Below are positions 1 to 10,953 of a DNA stretch of 18,818 nucleotides, piece after piece. The position numbers and the translations under genes were made by a program. Within the stretch, counting starts at the first letter, position 1; every line of letters starts with the position of its first letter. The notes below the pieces were generated by a model. The model ran no database searches, was not told the origin of the DNA, and saw only the letters and a list, made by a program, of their open reading frames with translations. Origin of the DNA: Clavulina sp. PMI_390 (taxonomy: Eukaryota; Basidiomycota; Agaricomycetes; Cantharellales; Hydnaceae); the NCBI GenBank assembly GCA_015039315.1, contig WIDE01000259.1, positions 1-18,818 of the forward strand. The letters run 5' to 3'.

Positions 1-70
1 AAGGGTATTTAGCAAACCAACATCACAATTCATACAAAAAAGCGTAGTTCCCTATTCGTACCCCATCAGT

Positions 71-3000
71 TCATTGCGCCTCAGGGGATTTTTTCTCAAT
101 CTCCGCGACTTCACCACCCTTCACTTCGTCATCATCATCATCATGATGCTCAGCCTCGACATGTGCTGTCTTTTCTGCCCCAGCCACTACATCTCGCTTC
201 ACAATAGCGCCGTTCTCGTCGACGTCGATGTGCTGGAAAACGATAGGTCCACCCCAATGTCGGAGGAATTTGCCCTTCAATTGAAGGAGTGGAATGATGG
301 CGAGGAACATGAAGGCGGCGATGCCTGCCTGGACCCCGAATGAGCTCTTCGTTCCGGTCTTCGTTGCCCAGTTAACTTGGACGTATGATATAATGAATCC
401 ACCAGTGGTTCGACCTTTAGAGTAGTATAGGACGAAAATGTATTGGATAGTCGTGATTGGTAAGTGAAAATTTGTCGCAAACCACAAATAGGACACATGC
501 TCGAGACGTACAGAGATTGAGCCAGCTGGATACTTCTCCACTTGCACCAGGGTATGCGTCAAGCACATAGGCCGTGATACTAGTTGTCGTCTGCATCCCA
601 ACTTCCATTCAGTAATAGTACCACATAACCTAAGAACGCAGTGAACGCACAATGATAGTCCCAACAACATACGTCCCCCACGAAACCGCAAGCAACGCCC
701 AATGGGAGTGGTTCTGTAGCGATTGCCCTACACCCACCAGACCAGGCACCATAAAGAGCTCGCCGATGTAGAGCGTCCATAATCGTGCCTCAGGCTCGAA
801 TCCTAATTGTCAAGAAGCATCGCCCAGAAGAAAGAGTTTCAGCACAAGATTGCTGCTCACGAAAGGGAAGATAATTAAATCACTCACGTCCGTGATGTCT
901 CTTAACGTAGTAGTCGGCGAGCCAGTCATTGAAAAAGTGTCCGAACGATTCACCAAGGATAACGGCAATCATTCTGTACGGTTTCAGTCCAAACATTAGC
1001 CACTTTTGGTCGGGATTTAGCGTGCATGAAGGAGAAGAAAACGCACGGAGCGAAGTAGAACAAACTAATGTCAGTGCCTGTGAACCCGTATCCTCCTTCG
1101 GATTCAGGTGGGGCGAGGAAGAGCGCCAGGGTCGTGTCTGAAGAAAAGTTCAGACAAGATGACATCAATGACATGTAGCACATCCTGAGATGAGGCAACC
1201 AAATACGCACTGATTCCGACGACCTAGAGTACAAATGATGACAGTGAGCATCGATGAATAGATTTCGTTTGATGCAACCGACGACTACTCACCCACATAA
1301 ACTGCGCAATGTAGAATGCACAGCTCAGTGCAACAACTGGCTTAACCAATGCACGGAAGGGTCGCGCCACAGCCTCCTTCAGCGTTATCCTTTCCCTCCT
1401 TGTCCTCCACTGGGGGATACCCACAAGACGCGTCCAGTGGTTTCCATAGTAGCTGTCAGGCAGAGGCTTCTCTGGATTGTATCTACGGCGTCGGTTGTAG
1501 TAGGTCTCCTCTACCCACAATGCTGTGGCGATGGTGCACAGACCCGTGAAAATGCTGTACGAGCCAAACGCCCAGCGCCATGTTGTGTTGGAGGTGATGA
1601 AGCCCGCGACGAATGCTAGAAAGAACAAGATCATGAATGTGAGACGAGATCATCTGACATGGTCGTGGATGGGATAGCTGAGGACAACTCACGACCGAGA
1701 TAAGGGCTCAACACGAAACATCCAGCCCAGAAATTGATCATACGAGCCTGTAGAGAAGGAACATATCAGATCTGCATTGTACCTCTAGTTGTGCGCAGTC
1801 CATGCTTACATGTTCGTGGAAGAAAAACATATCCTGGATGAACACCAAACCACCCGATTGAGTCACTGTGCTGAAGAATCCATTCAGAATCCTTGCCGCC
1901 ATAAAGTGGTTCAGATTTGGCGCAACGGCGCAGTACACGGCCATGGCTGTGGCAAGGACGAGGAAGTAGAAGGTAGTTGGGAAGCGGCCGAAGTAGTTGT
2001 AGAATACGATGGCAAAGCTTGCGCCGGCACCTATAACACGTTGCCCACGGAAGACGAAACCGGAGCGCAAGATGGTAGATTGAGGTACGAGCAAGATACG
2101 TGGAGATAAGTGGTGCGCGCATATGCAATGCGAGGGTGTAGATCATCGAGAACCGATCGATCATCATCCAAGACCCACAGTGCGGGTAATTATTTGTTCG
2201 GGTAAACAATAGTTCGTTGAGTCAGAAGAGAAGATAGTGACGTACCCAGCATAAACACATTGCCGCTCTGGCTGTGGTTAACGGTATTAGGCGAGATACC
2301 CCACATTTCTCCTTGAGGAATCAGTGTAACTGCGCCCGTTGCACTCCCCTATTGTTCAAGAGTAGCCAAAAAATGACGCGATAGGGCCCAAATGGGTATA
2401 CCAGTTCCGTATTGATTCCGCAGTCATAAGTGTAGCCGAGAGCAGAGGTCAAATGATCAATAGATTCCAGAAGCACAGTTAGCGGGGTAAAGCGGGGTGA
2501 GGAATGTGGGGAAGGTAAGGTAGGAGGTGAGCTAACGTTCCAAGAAATCTAGGAGAGAACTTCACGCACATAATCGGGCAAAATGGCAGATATCGAAACG
2601 ACCAGAAGAACGAGGTATTTCTTCCATTGGGGCCAGTTTAGCTAATCACAGGAGATGTCCAGCATTTCGCATGATATGTGTGGCAGGTGGGAGAGACGAG
2701 TCGGGATGTGAATAATAAGCATCAATGATGCGTCGCAGTGTTAAGAAGCGGTGAATCCATAACCACGGCGAGCAAATCAACAGAATAGCACGAGGGAAGG
2801 ACGAAGAGGAAAGTATGTCAGTCAACAACAGCTAGCCACTGGCCCGCCCCCTCCCTTTCACACCAGGAAACCACTCGGTTACAAATATGGGAAATTCGGG
2901 GGCGTGGTACACAAAACGAAACGAGAACTGAAGGCGAACGTACAGGATTCCTGGGGTCATCGTTAGGCTGTGGCACAAGCACAGTAACGCCGTCTGGTGC

Positions 3001-3210
3001 CATCTTCAAGTTACCTCTCATCGGTCGGCCATTAACCATTCTGAGACCTTCTCCATGAGTGCCCGCCGTACCGGTAGCGCCTGGAGCAGCGCCAGTTTCG
3101 AGGTCGCCCGGGCCGGCGTCGTCAACGTCGAGCCGGAGGATGACAGAAGCGGCGTCGACGTCATCCTCGTACGCGGTTGAAGGCTCTACTCGTGTGTGTG
3201 GTGCTGACAT
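71..3210 (-). CDS. Major facilitator superfamily transporter (12 exons, about 601 aa)
   Basis: Predicted plasma- or vacuolar-membrane carrier of the fungal MFS; substrate unknown. Exons (minus strand): 3210-2944, 2641-2570, 2348-2246, 2030-1810, 1747-1693, 1615-1293, 1223-1211, 1137-1047, 973-888, 802-651, 590-512, 414-71. All junctions are GT-AG and phases agree, giving 602 codons with stop. The first exon is a soluble acidic N-terminal tail of about 89 residues. Then comes RNPLNWPQWKKY leading into TM1, PDYGSATGAVTLIPQ, NHSQSGNVFMLG before TM2, MAARILNGFF (TM4 area), SPYLGPF (TM5), a long central loop rich in R and Y, and ESFGHFFNDW (TM8). About 12 hydrophobic helices are visible. The C-terminus is a charged tail with five consecutive Asp. 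These motifs match the general-substrate/drug-type MFS of fungi (family knowledge); a specific substrate would be guesswork. The first three introns are unusually long (302, 221 and 215 nt) and one exon is only 13 nt. Confidence 0.92.
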
Positions 3211-3836
3211 TGGTGTATTGGATGAGCAGTGTTAGACTAGTCACGAGTCAAAGGCGAGGACGCGAAGTGAGAGCAGTCGAAGAAAGCTGGAGACAACGCC
3301 AGAAAAACTGTTCGTCCCAGCGTCGTAACGTGTGGTATGCCGTTACTAGTCGTAACAACAAATCACTCGCTGAACCTCAGTTTGGAGCCCACAGAGCTTC
3401 GAGAGATGGCCGACTGGAGGTGATGGTGGAGGAAAGAAGGAGAGGGCGGGCCGATGATCAGGCACTGTCTCCACTTCTCCGCTTCTTGAACCCCCACTGA
3501 TCGAACGAAGGAGAGGTGGAGGTAGTACGTGATCGACCATGACAGGAAGAACGAATCATCTGTAAGCCGTTTGCATTGAGAAGCAGCCCCAACCACGTTT
3601 TGTATTCAGCAAGGACCAGCTGATCAGCCTGTGTATGCCTGTTGGGGCTTAAGAACCCGCCGGCTCAGTAATGCGCCCTCAGTAATTTACACAAGGGTTT
3701 GATTCTTTCGTATTGGGAGTGTAGCAAAAGTTCAGGGCGCTGCACAAAAATTTGAAGACAACGGAGTATCAAGACGATAGCAACAATTTGGCCTCAAGCC
3801 TCCAAATCAGGGCTAGACATCCGTCTCTGCCCGCGC
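3211..3836. other. Intergenic region between MFS gene start and TRM2 gene end
   Basis: This 626-bp stretch must hold the promoter of the transporter (right of 3210, reading leftward) and the 3' untranslated region of the methyltransferase gene. Open frames here (for example 3177-3500 plus) have no recognisable protein character and overlap the transporter start. I see no RNA gene, repeat or clear regulatory motif. Confidence 0.6.
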
Positions 3837-6230
3837 TCATAATCCCTGATTCGCAATCAATCTGAGGACAGCGACACTGTATAACATCCGACGATCGGGA
3901 GGTCAATCAGTATACACAAACTGAATAGCGATAAAGAAACGCTGAAAAGTTACTCACGATTCAACATGTGCCGTCTGCGGAAACAAGTCAAACCCACGCA
4001 GACTTTCCATCTGATATTCATATGCACCCTCTGAAACAGAGTGCATCTTCCGAATAAGCATGCCCACATCCCTTGCTTGCGTGTGGACGTTGCACGAGAC
4101 GTACACCAGAAGCGAGGGGCGAAACCTATCACCCGCAGTCACGAGAACAAGACAGACAGGTGTCAGTAAACAAGGATCGATCCGAGAAGAAGAAAAAAAC
4201 GACAAGAGGAAGACTCTAAATGAAACGAAGGCGTGGATAATGACACTCACGCGACGACTTGATTAATAAATGCCTCGTCGCACCCTTTTCTCGGAGGGTC
4301 AATCACGACCGCCGTCCGCTCCGGGGGGAACGGCTCCTTGCTCGTCTCCAGCACACTCGCAAAGATATCCTCGCTCTTCCCTGCATGGAAAGCATGCTTC
4401 TTCTTCAGTTTCTTTCCCCCGCCGCTACCGCCGCCCGCCTCATCATCTTCCTCATATGTAACATCCAGCCCGTTCAGGGTCAGATTGTGTTTAGCACATG
4501 CAATCGCGTTGGCGTCAATCTCGATGCCGGCAACGTATTGGAATGATGGAGAGAGCGTGATGGCGAAAAGGCCCGAGCCGCAATATGTGTCAACCAGATG
4601 AGTCGGCCTGACTTTGTCGTTTTCTTCGCTCGCGCCACTACCGAAGATAGCTTCTTTGACGTATGCCGTAAGTGGCTCGAGGACGGAGTTGTTGTTTTGG
4701 AAGAAAGACCCAGCTGGGAAGTCGAATTGCATCTCGCCCACGCGCTCGCGCACAGTGGCCTTGTGTGAAGTAATGCAGATGTGTGTTTCATTCGTGTCAG
4801 GGTCGACATGTTGCGTTATGCCAGATGAGGTCGTCGGAGCAGTGAGGGTGGATGAGGTAGATGCCGCTGCACTAGAAGACGAGGGAGGATCGGATGTCGC
4901 AATAAATGAGTCGCGAAGGAGGAGGGTGGCTGCTCGTTTGTATGTATGAATGTTTCTATATTCGAGTTGAAGAAATCCCTCAAAACTAGTTGCACCGTAT
5001 GGAGAATAGATATGCTTACTCCTTCACGTGTTTTCTCTGTATTATCATCCCTTGGTTCACGACAGGGGTGGCGATGGGGCATTCCTGTGGAGCAACCAAT
5101 CAGCACCCTCCTTTTATGAGTAATAGCGATAGGGAATATACTTGGGAACGCACCTCGATATCAATGACGCTCTTCTTGCCCTTCTGATCGAATCCTATTC
5201 TTGCATCCCAATCCATCTTATCTGTACTCCCCGCCTTCTGCCGTTCCTCAAACTCTTTCTGCACGCGTTTCGGTGCAGCATCGAAATGTGGGGTGATCTT
5301 GGTGCGATATTCGTATTGCTTTGGTGAAGGAATGGTAGGGAGAACGGCGGGTACGGATGCAGAGGGCAGATTGGAATAAGTTTGGTAGGCTTTTTCGACA
5401 ACGCGCTGCTTGAACTTGAGTTGGTTTTCGTACGATATCATCTGTAAACATTGTGCGTGAGTGAGGAAACGAAAAGCCAGAAGTCTGAGCGAGAATAATT
5501 GAGGGCGATGAGCCACATACCTGATACTGGCAGCCACCACACGATCCAAAGTATTTGCACCGGATGAGCGAGTCGTCCCGCAAGGCAGGATTTGGAGTCA
5601 CAACTCGAACGAGGTCAGCATACGAATGCATTCGCGAGTGCCGGTAGACCTTGGCGACTACGCGCTCCCCTGGAATACAAAATGGCACCAATACGGCCCA
5701 TGGTGTGTATTCAGGCGATGGAAGACGAGCCATGGCCTCACCTACAAGTGGCATTGGCCAAGTTAGACAGAGACCCCCTAACTCAAAAATAAGAATCAAT
5801 TACCATGAGAGCCGATATCCGTTATTTCTAGTTCTATTTCAGTGAATAGCGCAATTGGAGCCGCGAATTGAGAGCCAGCTTTCTCTGCAGCAGCCACAGC
5901 ATCGGCTCCGAGCAGCTCAAAAACATCGTGCAGATTAACATCCTCGGGGGAACAAGGCTCTGGGGGAGGAGGCCTCCTGTTTTTCTTCCCCCTTTTAGGT
6001 GGGGGTCTGGAAGATGTGATCTTTGGTGCAGGTTCAGAGGGTCCAGCTTCCAGGTTCACAGCAGGAGTTGAGAGCCCATCGTCCAGACGGATCCTCTTAT
6101 GCGGTGGCGACGATGGCCGCGATCGGGTTGAGGCCTCAGCTGAAGACATTCTAATGGCCACAGGCGTAAGAGATAGGCGTTTGCCCAACGAGGCGAGGAG
6201 TAAAGGACGTCGCAGACGGGCCACAAGCAT
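3837..6230 (-). CDS. TRM2: tRNA (uracil-5-)-methyltransferase, Trm2/TrmA-RumA family (7 exons, 637 aa)
   Basis: Uses S-adenosylmethionine to make 5-methyluridine, in yeast at tRNA position 54 (family knowledge). Exons (minus): 6230-5804, 5741-5521, 5441-5154, 5084-5020, 4955-4251, 4125-3958, 3876-3837; all GT-AG, phases agree, 638 codons with stop. Visible landmarks: a TRAM-like segment after residue 143 (ARLPSPEYTPWAVLVPFCIPG); Cys204, Cys210 and Cys213 in CKYFGSCGGCQYQ plus Cys314 in ECPIAT, the expected Fe-S ligands of RumA-like enzymes; AGSFFQNN (415-422); SAM motif VDTYCGSGLF (455-464); IEIDANAI; VIDPPRKGCDEAF; catalytic nucleophile Cys580 in LVYVSCNVHTQARD; and Glu624 in HVES, the likely general base. 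All key residues are present, so the enzyme should be active. Low-complexity Ser/Thr/Ala (356-378) and Gly/Lys (508-520) inserts interrupt the core. The N-terminus is Arg-rich and presequence-like, and a second Met lies at residue 28. Confidence 0.95.
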
Positions 6231-6326
6231 TCGACGTCAACAAGTACAAACTCAACTTTTTCCAGCCTCGTCTGGATCGTCTCTTGCACGACTTGTGCGA
6301 CTTCTGGTCTAAGACTATCTTGCATC
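6231..6326. promoter_or_regulatory. Short bidirectional promoter between TRM2 and UTP18
   Basis: Only 96 bp separate the two divergent start codons, so both transcripts must start in or very near this interval, or the 5' ends must overlap. It is pyrimidine-rich on the plus strand (CTCAACTTTTTCC near 6251, CTTGCACGACTTGTGCGACTTC near 6283-6304). I see no convincing TATA box. Promoter function is inferred from layout only. Confidence 0.65.
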
Positions 6327-8480
6327 ATGGCCGGAACTAAGCGGAAACGGCAGAAAACGGAGAAAACTGGGCCTGTTGTTATTGGCTCGAAAGATTTCGA
6401 TGAGGTCAATGCTGCCTCTGCTGCTCTGGAGGCGGACAAGGACGACGAAGAGATCGAACTAGAAAGCTTCCTCTTTGGGACCTCTTCATCTGCGTCTAAG
6501 CCTCAGCAATCATCGAAAGGGAAAGCACGCTTAAATGCTGATGATGCACCCCCCGCCGCTGCAGCTCAAGGGCCTACTGGTCTTGACCATGTCCTCGATG
6601 AAGATGTATGTTGAAGTTTCAGTCGATCTTTATTAAATAAACTCCATCTCAATGATATTATATCCATCACTATAGCTGTTCGTCCTCGATGAAGCGTTAC
6701 CGAACGCGTCCGACGCACCCACCACCATCCCTCTCATCAACGAGGAATCCGACAACGAATCTTCAACCTCTTCATCCCCACCCGCATCCCCTAAATCCTC
6801 TTCCACTCCATTCCCTCTCCAATCCACCAAAAAGAAAGCCGCATGGCTCGACCCCTCCGATGCCCACCTCTCCGTATCACTCGCCGCAGACACCCGCTTG
6901 CGAAAGCTTCGTGACGCCCCTGGCGAGGACCAAATAGGTGGCAAGCAGTACGAGAGCAAGCTTCGGCGAAAATTCGAGCAGATGAACCCAACACCTGAGT
7001 GGGCGCAGAGTGCACGCGAGAAGGTGAAGAAGCAGAAAGGAAGAAAGCGGCCGCGAGACTCGTCAGCTACCGAGGATGAGGATGAACCGATGGAGGAGGG
7101 TGGTGGAGCGGATCTGGATGATTTGTTACGCGACACTGGGGGCGTGCTGGCGAGTAAGAGCTCGAGAGGGAAAGCCCTCATGCAAGGGACACTGGACATC
7201 GAGAGACTACGGGATGCGAATAACTCTGCTGTCTCTGAGGGCTCTGTCACCTCTGCAAAATTCCACCCGAGTCCATCTGTGCCGGTCATGATGACTGTTG
7301 GGATGGATCGTAGGTTGAGATTATTCACTGTATGTGGTTCAACTCCCCATAGTGGCGTGGAACATGCACGCGATTGCTGACCACTAATAACACTCCGTTC
7401 TCCCAGGTCGATGGTCTTACCAACCCTCTCCTCCAAACTCTTCACATTCCTGACCTCCCATCACCATCCTCGTCCTCCACGTTCCACCCCTCTGGTACCT
7501 CTATTCTCCTTACATCGACCTCTCGCCCTTACTTCTACGCCTACGACCTTCAAGCCGCACGTGCCGTCGAATCTACCCGTGGGCTATGGCACGGTGCACC
7601 AGGCGGAGAAGACGGACAAGGTCGAAGCATGGACGTCGCCAAGTTTGACGAAACCGATGGGGGAAGGCTCCTCGCTGTTGCGGGCCGACGAGGATACGTC
7701 CATCTCGTCGATTGGGTCACGGGAGGTGGAAACGGCGGCGGCCAGGTCGTTGGGTCGCTCAAGGCACATTCACCCATCAAAGATCTAGCATGGATCCCAA
7801 CATCTGTGAATGGTGGTGCTGGTGGAAGCCGATTAATGACTCTCACGCAGGATGCGGAGGTGTATATTTGGGATGTAGGCACGAGACGATGCATTTCTCG
7901 ATGGAAAGACGAGGGCAATTTTGGTGCCAGTGTCCTCGCTCTGAGTAGAAGTGGAGCTGGTGCTTCGCTTGCTGTCGGGTTCGTCCTATTGCGTCGCAAC
8001 CATTGTTTTCATCCTCTAATCACTGATCCTGTTTTGGATATCTTACAGCTCGAGTACAGGGATCGTTAACCTCTACGATTCATCAGCTTCTTCACCTTCG
8101 ACATCACCCACATTCAGCGTAGGGCGCGAAACACGGTCTCCGCTCAAGGTCATCACGAACCTCACAACAGCCATCACCGACGCGGTATTCGATCGCTCGA
8201 GCCAGATAATGGCTATCGCGAGCCGAGCCAAGAAAGACCAACTCCGTCTCGTACGTATTCCTCTTTCAGCTCACCCCTCCGTGCTATGTGACTCAGGTGT
8301 ATCTGGTCGGCCTAGGTCCATACGGGTTCGATGACGACGTTTTCTAATTGGCCGACGTCTGGGACGCCCCTTGGCACCGTGACAAGTGTGGATTTCTCTC
8401 CGGGGAGTGAATATCTAGCCATTGGGAACACAAGAGGGAAAGTTACGTTATGGAACCTGAAACACTTTATATCATCGTAA
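6327..8480 (+). CDS. UTP18: U3 snoRNP / SSU processome WD40 protein Utp18 (5 exons, 623 aa)
   Basis: Nucleolar WD40 component of the small-subunit processome, needed for early 18S pre-rRNA cleavages and, in yeast, for recruiting the Mtr4-exosome (family knowledge). Exons: 6327-6605, 6676-7329, 7407-7978, 8049-8250, 8316-8480; introns of 65-77 nt, all GT-AG, phases agree, 624 codons with stop. The N-terminus is basic (MAGTKRKRQKTEK, a likely nuclear/nucleolar signal) then acidic. LFVLD at residues 94-98 fits the arch-interacting motif. Next come KKKAAWLDPSD, a conserved Utp18-type helical part ending RRKFEQMNPTPEWA, and a K/R stretch. The beta-propeller covers about residues 270-623, with readable blades such as SAKFHPSPSVPVMMTVGMDRRLRLF and AEVYIWDVGTRRCISRW, and ends with the family-typical EYLAIGNTRGKVTLWNLKHF. 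It is divergent from TRM2 and convergent with the first F-box gene. Length is close to yeast Utp18 (about 590 aa). Confidence 0.95.
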
Positions 8481-8879
8481 TGGTCGTGCACCTACTCCTT
8501 GTTATCAATTCATCTTCCTTGTCTATCTCTTTTCTGTTGAGCATGCCTGACGGCTCATTTGAATGTGCGCACACTTTGATATGATAAGTGGTGATTTAAT
8601 TCCCAAAGTTATGTATCCCAAGATATTGGAAGAAAACTTGTACAGAAGAGTTGCCTACTATCTAGCCGGCTCGCCGTTTCAACCAGTTGCCACTCAGTCA
8701 CTCTTATTAGCTGACACAAGATTGCAAGCTATCTCCCAATGTCAGTTAGTGGCAACATTGCTCACTACTCAAAAGCTAAGCCAAGGCAGCCAAAAACTCC
8801 TTCATCTCGTTTTACCAATGAATCTCAATCCACATTCCTGCACTGTGCAACAACAGGCCAATACCAAGAGCCGTCAGCG
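8481..8879. other. Convergent intergenic region (UTP18 / F-box gene A)
   Basis: Roughly 400 bp lie between two stop codons facing each other, so it should hold both 3' untranslated regions. The open frame 8563-8937 (plus) has no recognisable character and runs into the antisense of the F-box gene. I see no RNA gene or repeat here. Confidence 0.55.
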
Positions 8880-10580
8880 CTACTGGACCCACTCGGCCGC
8901 GGCATGGTTAACCATCGATAACCTGCCTTCAAACTGACGGAGCAACGCCAGGAGCTCTCGTGGAGCTTCCTTATCTCCCTCCGGCACGATTTTGATGCGA
9001 AGACTGGGCCGACAGGTGAGAAGACCATGAATGGAGTCCGCGACTCCAGCAGCAACTTCAGGACAAATGTACGGTGGTTTGCCCGTCCAGTGAAAAAGCT
9101 CGGTCACATACCACAGGGTATGTAAATTTGGGAGTAGATTTGATGTGGTGTGAGACGCAGACAACAAGCCATCAAAAAATTGAAGTTCGTCGCGAATAAT
9201 ACCCTCCTCACCATCGTAGTTCGCGCAAAGAATGAAGAGTTCTTCGAGAGAAGGGTGTTGTAAAAGGGAATTGTGAAAGCGGGTCGGATAGCCATCAGTA
9301 TGAACTAGCGATAATCGTTTGAGGCTGGGGAATTTTGGCAGCTCTTCTTGGGTGGCCTTGAGGAGCCAGTCATTGTCACACCACGGAAACAATCGATCAA
9401 GACAGATGGTTTCGCATCTAGGAGCGACTAACTGGGGAAATCCGATATATAATGCATCGGTCCCCAGCTTGAAGGTTTTAAGGCATGGAAGCTCCAACGG
9501 CCGGATGTCCAATGGCAATTCTTCTCCACACTCAGCCTGCGACCACTCAAAGTGCTCGAGACGAGGGCAGCAACGAATCAGGTCGATGACCAGATCTGGA
9601 GGGAGACCATTGAGGATACGCAAGCGCCGTAGCCCAGATGGAAGCTGGAAATTGTCCACGTAGAAATGCAAATCCGCGGGCACAGACGGCTCCTCGTATT
9701 CTATATCGACCGACTCAATCTGAGAGTCCGACTTATTCCAAAATGGAACTATGCGGGTAATGTTGAATGTGTAGTCGACGAGCTTCACACTACGGAGGGC
9801 GGGATAGTTCCAGCTAGAATCTCGAATGAATTTGGTCACCACGCTGACCCGGATCGCATTCCCTCCTCCATCTGACCAAATTTCCACTCGGCGGCAACGG
9901 TGAAAATGGGGACGTAATATGTTCAAACGCTCCTGGATGTCCTCGGTACTGGTGTTTCCAGCATACATGACGATGGTGACCTCGAAAAGAAGACTTCCGG
10001 AACGCTGGAGGTGATTGTCAAGTATGGTCGGAGATGTTGAATGTTCTTTCGAGAACCAGATAGTGACGTTTGTCCAACACCCTGTGGTGCTAAAAGCCGC
10101 CTCGCGGAGCCACAAAGATGAAAGTTTTACGGAAAGAAAGGACAGTGATAGGTGGGGGTATGTATGATCTGGAAGAATCGCTTTCTTTGGCGGGTCTGAA
10201 AATGCAGCGACGAAGTCCAGGATGCTTGACAAGACTTCTGGAGGGATACGAAAGATCGTTTGTCGGGAGTTGTGGAGGCGGATCAGGGATTGATGGAGAG
10301 CGCGCTTTTCCTCCAAGGATAGTGAGGAAAACATGTCTTTCGTGTTACTATTTTGCTTGAGGCTGTGTAAACACCCTGTTTAACGTGATCAATGTATATA
10401 TCATGGATCTTTCATGATTTGGTTACCATGTATGAAGCTCTCTGATAAAAAATACGGCTGCGACGCTTCCAAGAGGATGAACTCTGTTGATGCAAGGGGA
10501 GTAATCTTTTGTGACTGGAAGTATTGTATAAGGCCTGAAAGTCCTGACTCCAGACCGCCGAGAGTAGAGCTTTGTTTCAT
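8880..10580 (-). CDS. F-box protein A of a tandem family (2 exons, 549 aa)
   Basis: Exons (minus) 10580-10427 and 10375-8880 with a 51-nt intron give 549 residues. The second exon is certain. The first was found by comparison with copies B and C: it starts MKQSSTLGGLESGLSGLIQYF, which aligns without gaps to LERISILVEIV of copy B if a short offset is allowed, and the donor (GTAACC) is not the usual one. The F-box core lies near residues 90-130 (TIFRIPPEVLSSILDFVAAF), followed by GCWTNVTIWFS and a long C-terminal part with LRR-like strands, for example LEHFEW, LPCLKTFKL and HPSLEELFIL. F-box proteins usually bind Skp1 and bring substrates to an SCF ubiquitin ligase; the C-terminal part would select the target (family knowledge). 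Target unknown. It is the most diverged of the intact copies and has the same direction as B, C and the pseudogene. Confidence 0.82.
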
Positions 10581-10662
10581 GCCGTTCCTTTGAGACCTAG
10601 CTTGCTAAGATGAGCAGTTGAGGCCAGTAGTTTCGGGGAGACACAAGGCCGCAGGCGCGACT

Positions 10663-10676
10663 GTCACGGAGTCACA
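10663..10676 (-). promoter_or_regulatory. Shared GTGAC-repeat promoter motif, gene A
   Basis: On the gene strand it reads TGTGACTCCGTGAC, a direct repeat of GTGAC, centred about 90 bp upstream of the gene A start. Copies B and the pseudogene carry nearly the same motif at almost the same distance. Function is inferred from position and conservation among copies. Confidence 0.45.
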
Positions 10677-10934
10677 AATGCGAATAACATTTCGGTATTT
10701 TCCTGCCAGATAAAGTGGTATCGTCGCATGAGCCTAGCTAAGCATACGGCTAGTACACACGTGCGTGTTTTGTTATAGTTGTTGTTGCACAGTCCCTAGC
10801 AGCAAGGGGAGATCAATAACCGGATTCGGGCATAATGGGGGTCAAATGTATGTCCCCCCGCAGAGTTATCCAGTTGCTCCGTTTCAAGGCTCCTTATGAT
10901 TTCTGACGTTCGGATTTTGCCTAAGCTAGAGTCT

Positions 10935-10953
10935 CAAAATACTGTAATATACA
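10935..10953 (-). promoter_or_regulatory. Conserved 3'-flank motif, gene B
   Basis: CAAAATACTGTAATATACA lies about 80-100 bp beyond the stop codon of gene B. The pseudogene has CAAAATACTATAATATACA at the matching place (15106-15124), with one difference in 19 bases while the flanking bases differ widely. Either a remnant of the duplicated unit or a 3'-end processing signal. Confidence 0.5.

Noticed and set aside
1766..2209. 147-codon minus-strand frame extending over MFS intron 3 and exon 4
   Set aside because: Its downstream part is the wrong frame of exon 4. Joining 2246 to 2030 gives a phase-true, family-typical MLGAGASFAIV instead.
3177..3500. 107-codon plus-strand frame upstream of the MFS gene
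   Set aside because: Overlaps the transporter's first exon on the other strand, is rich in Arg/Ser low-complexity sequence and has no recognisable features.
4956..5019. Alternative 34-nt intron in TRM2 (acceptor CTAG at 4986)
   Set aside because: It is in frame but shorter than any other intron here and adds DFEGFLQLEYR, which does not fit the family. The 64-nt intron ending at 4956 gives VKENIHTYKRAATLLLRD, as expected.
6633..7445. 270-codon open frame on the minus strand
   Set aside because: It is antisense to well-supported UTP18 exons 2-3, has no recognisable domain and reads as a frame shadow.
8563..8937. 124-codon plus-strand frame after UTP18
   Set aside because: Lies in the 3' region and runs antisense into F-box gene A; no protein character.
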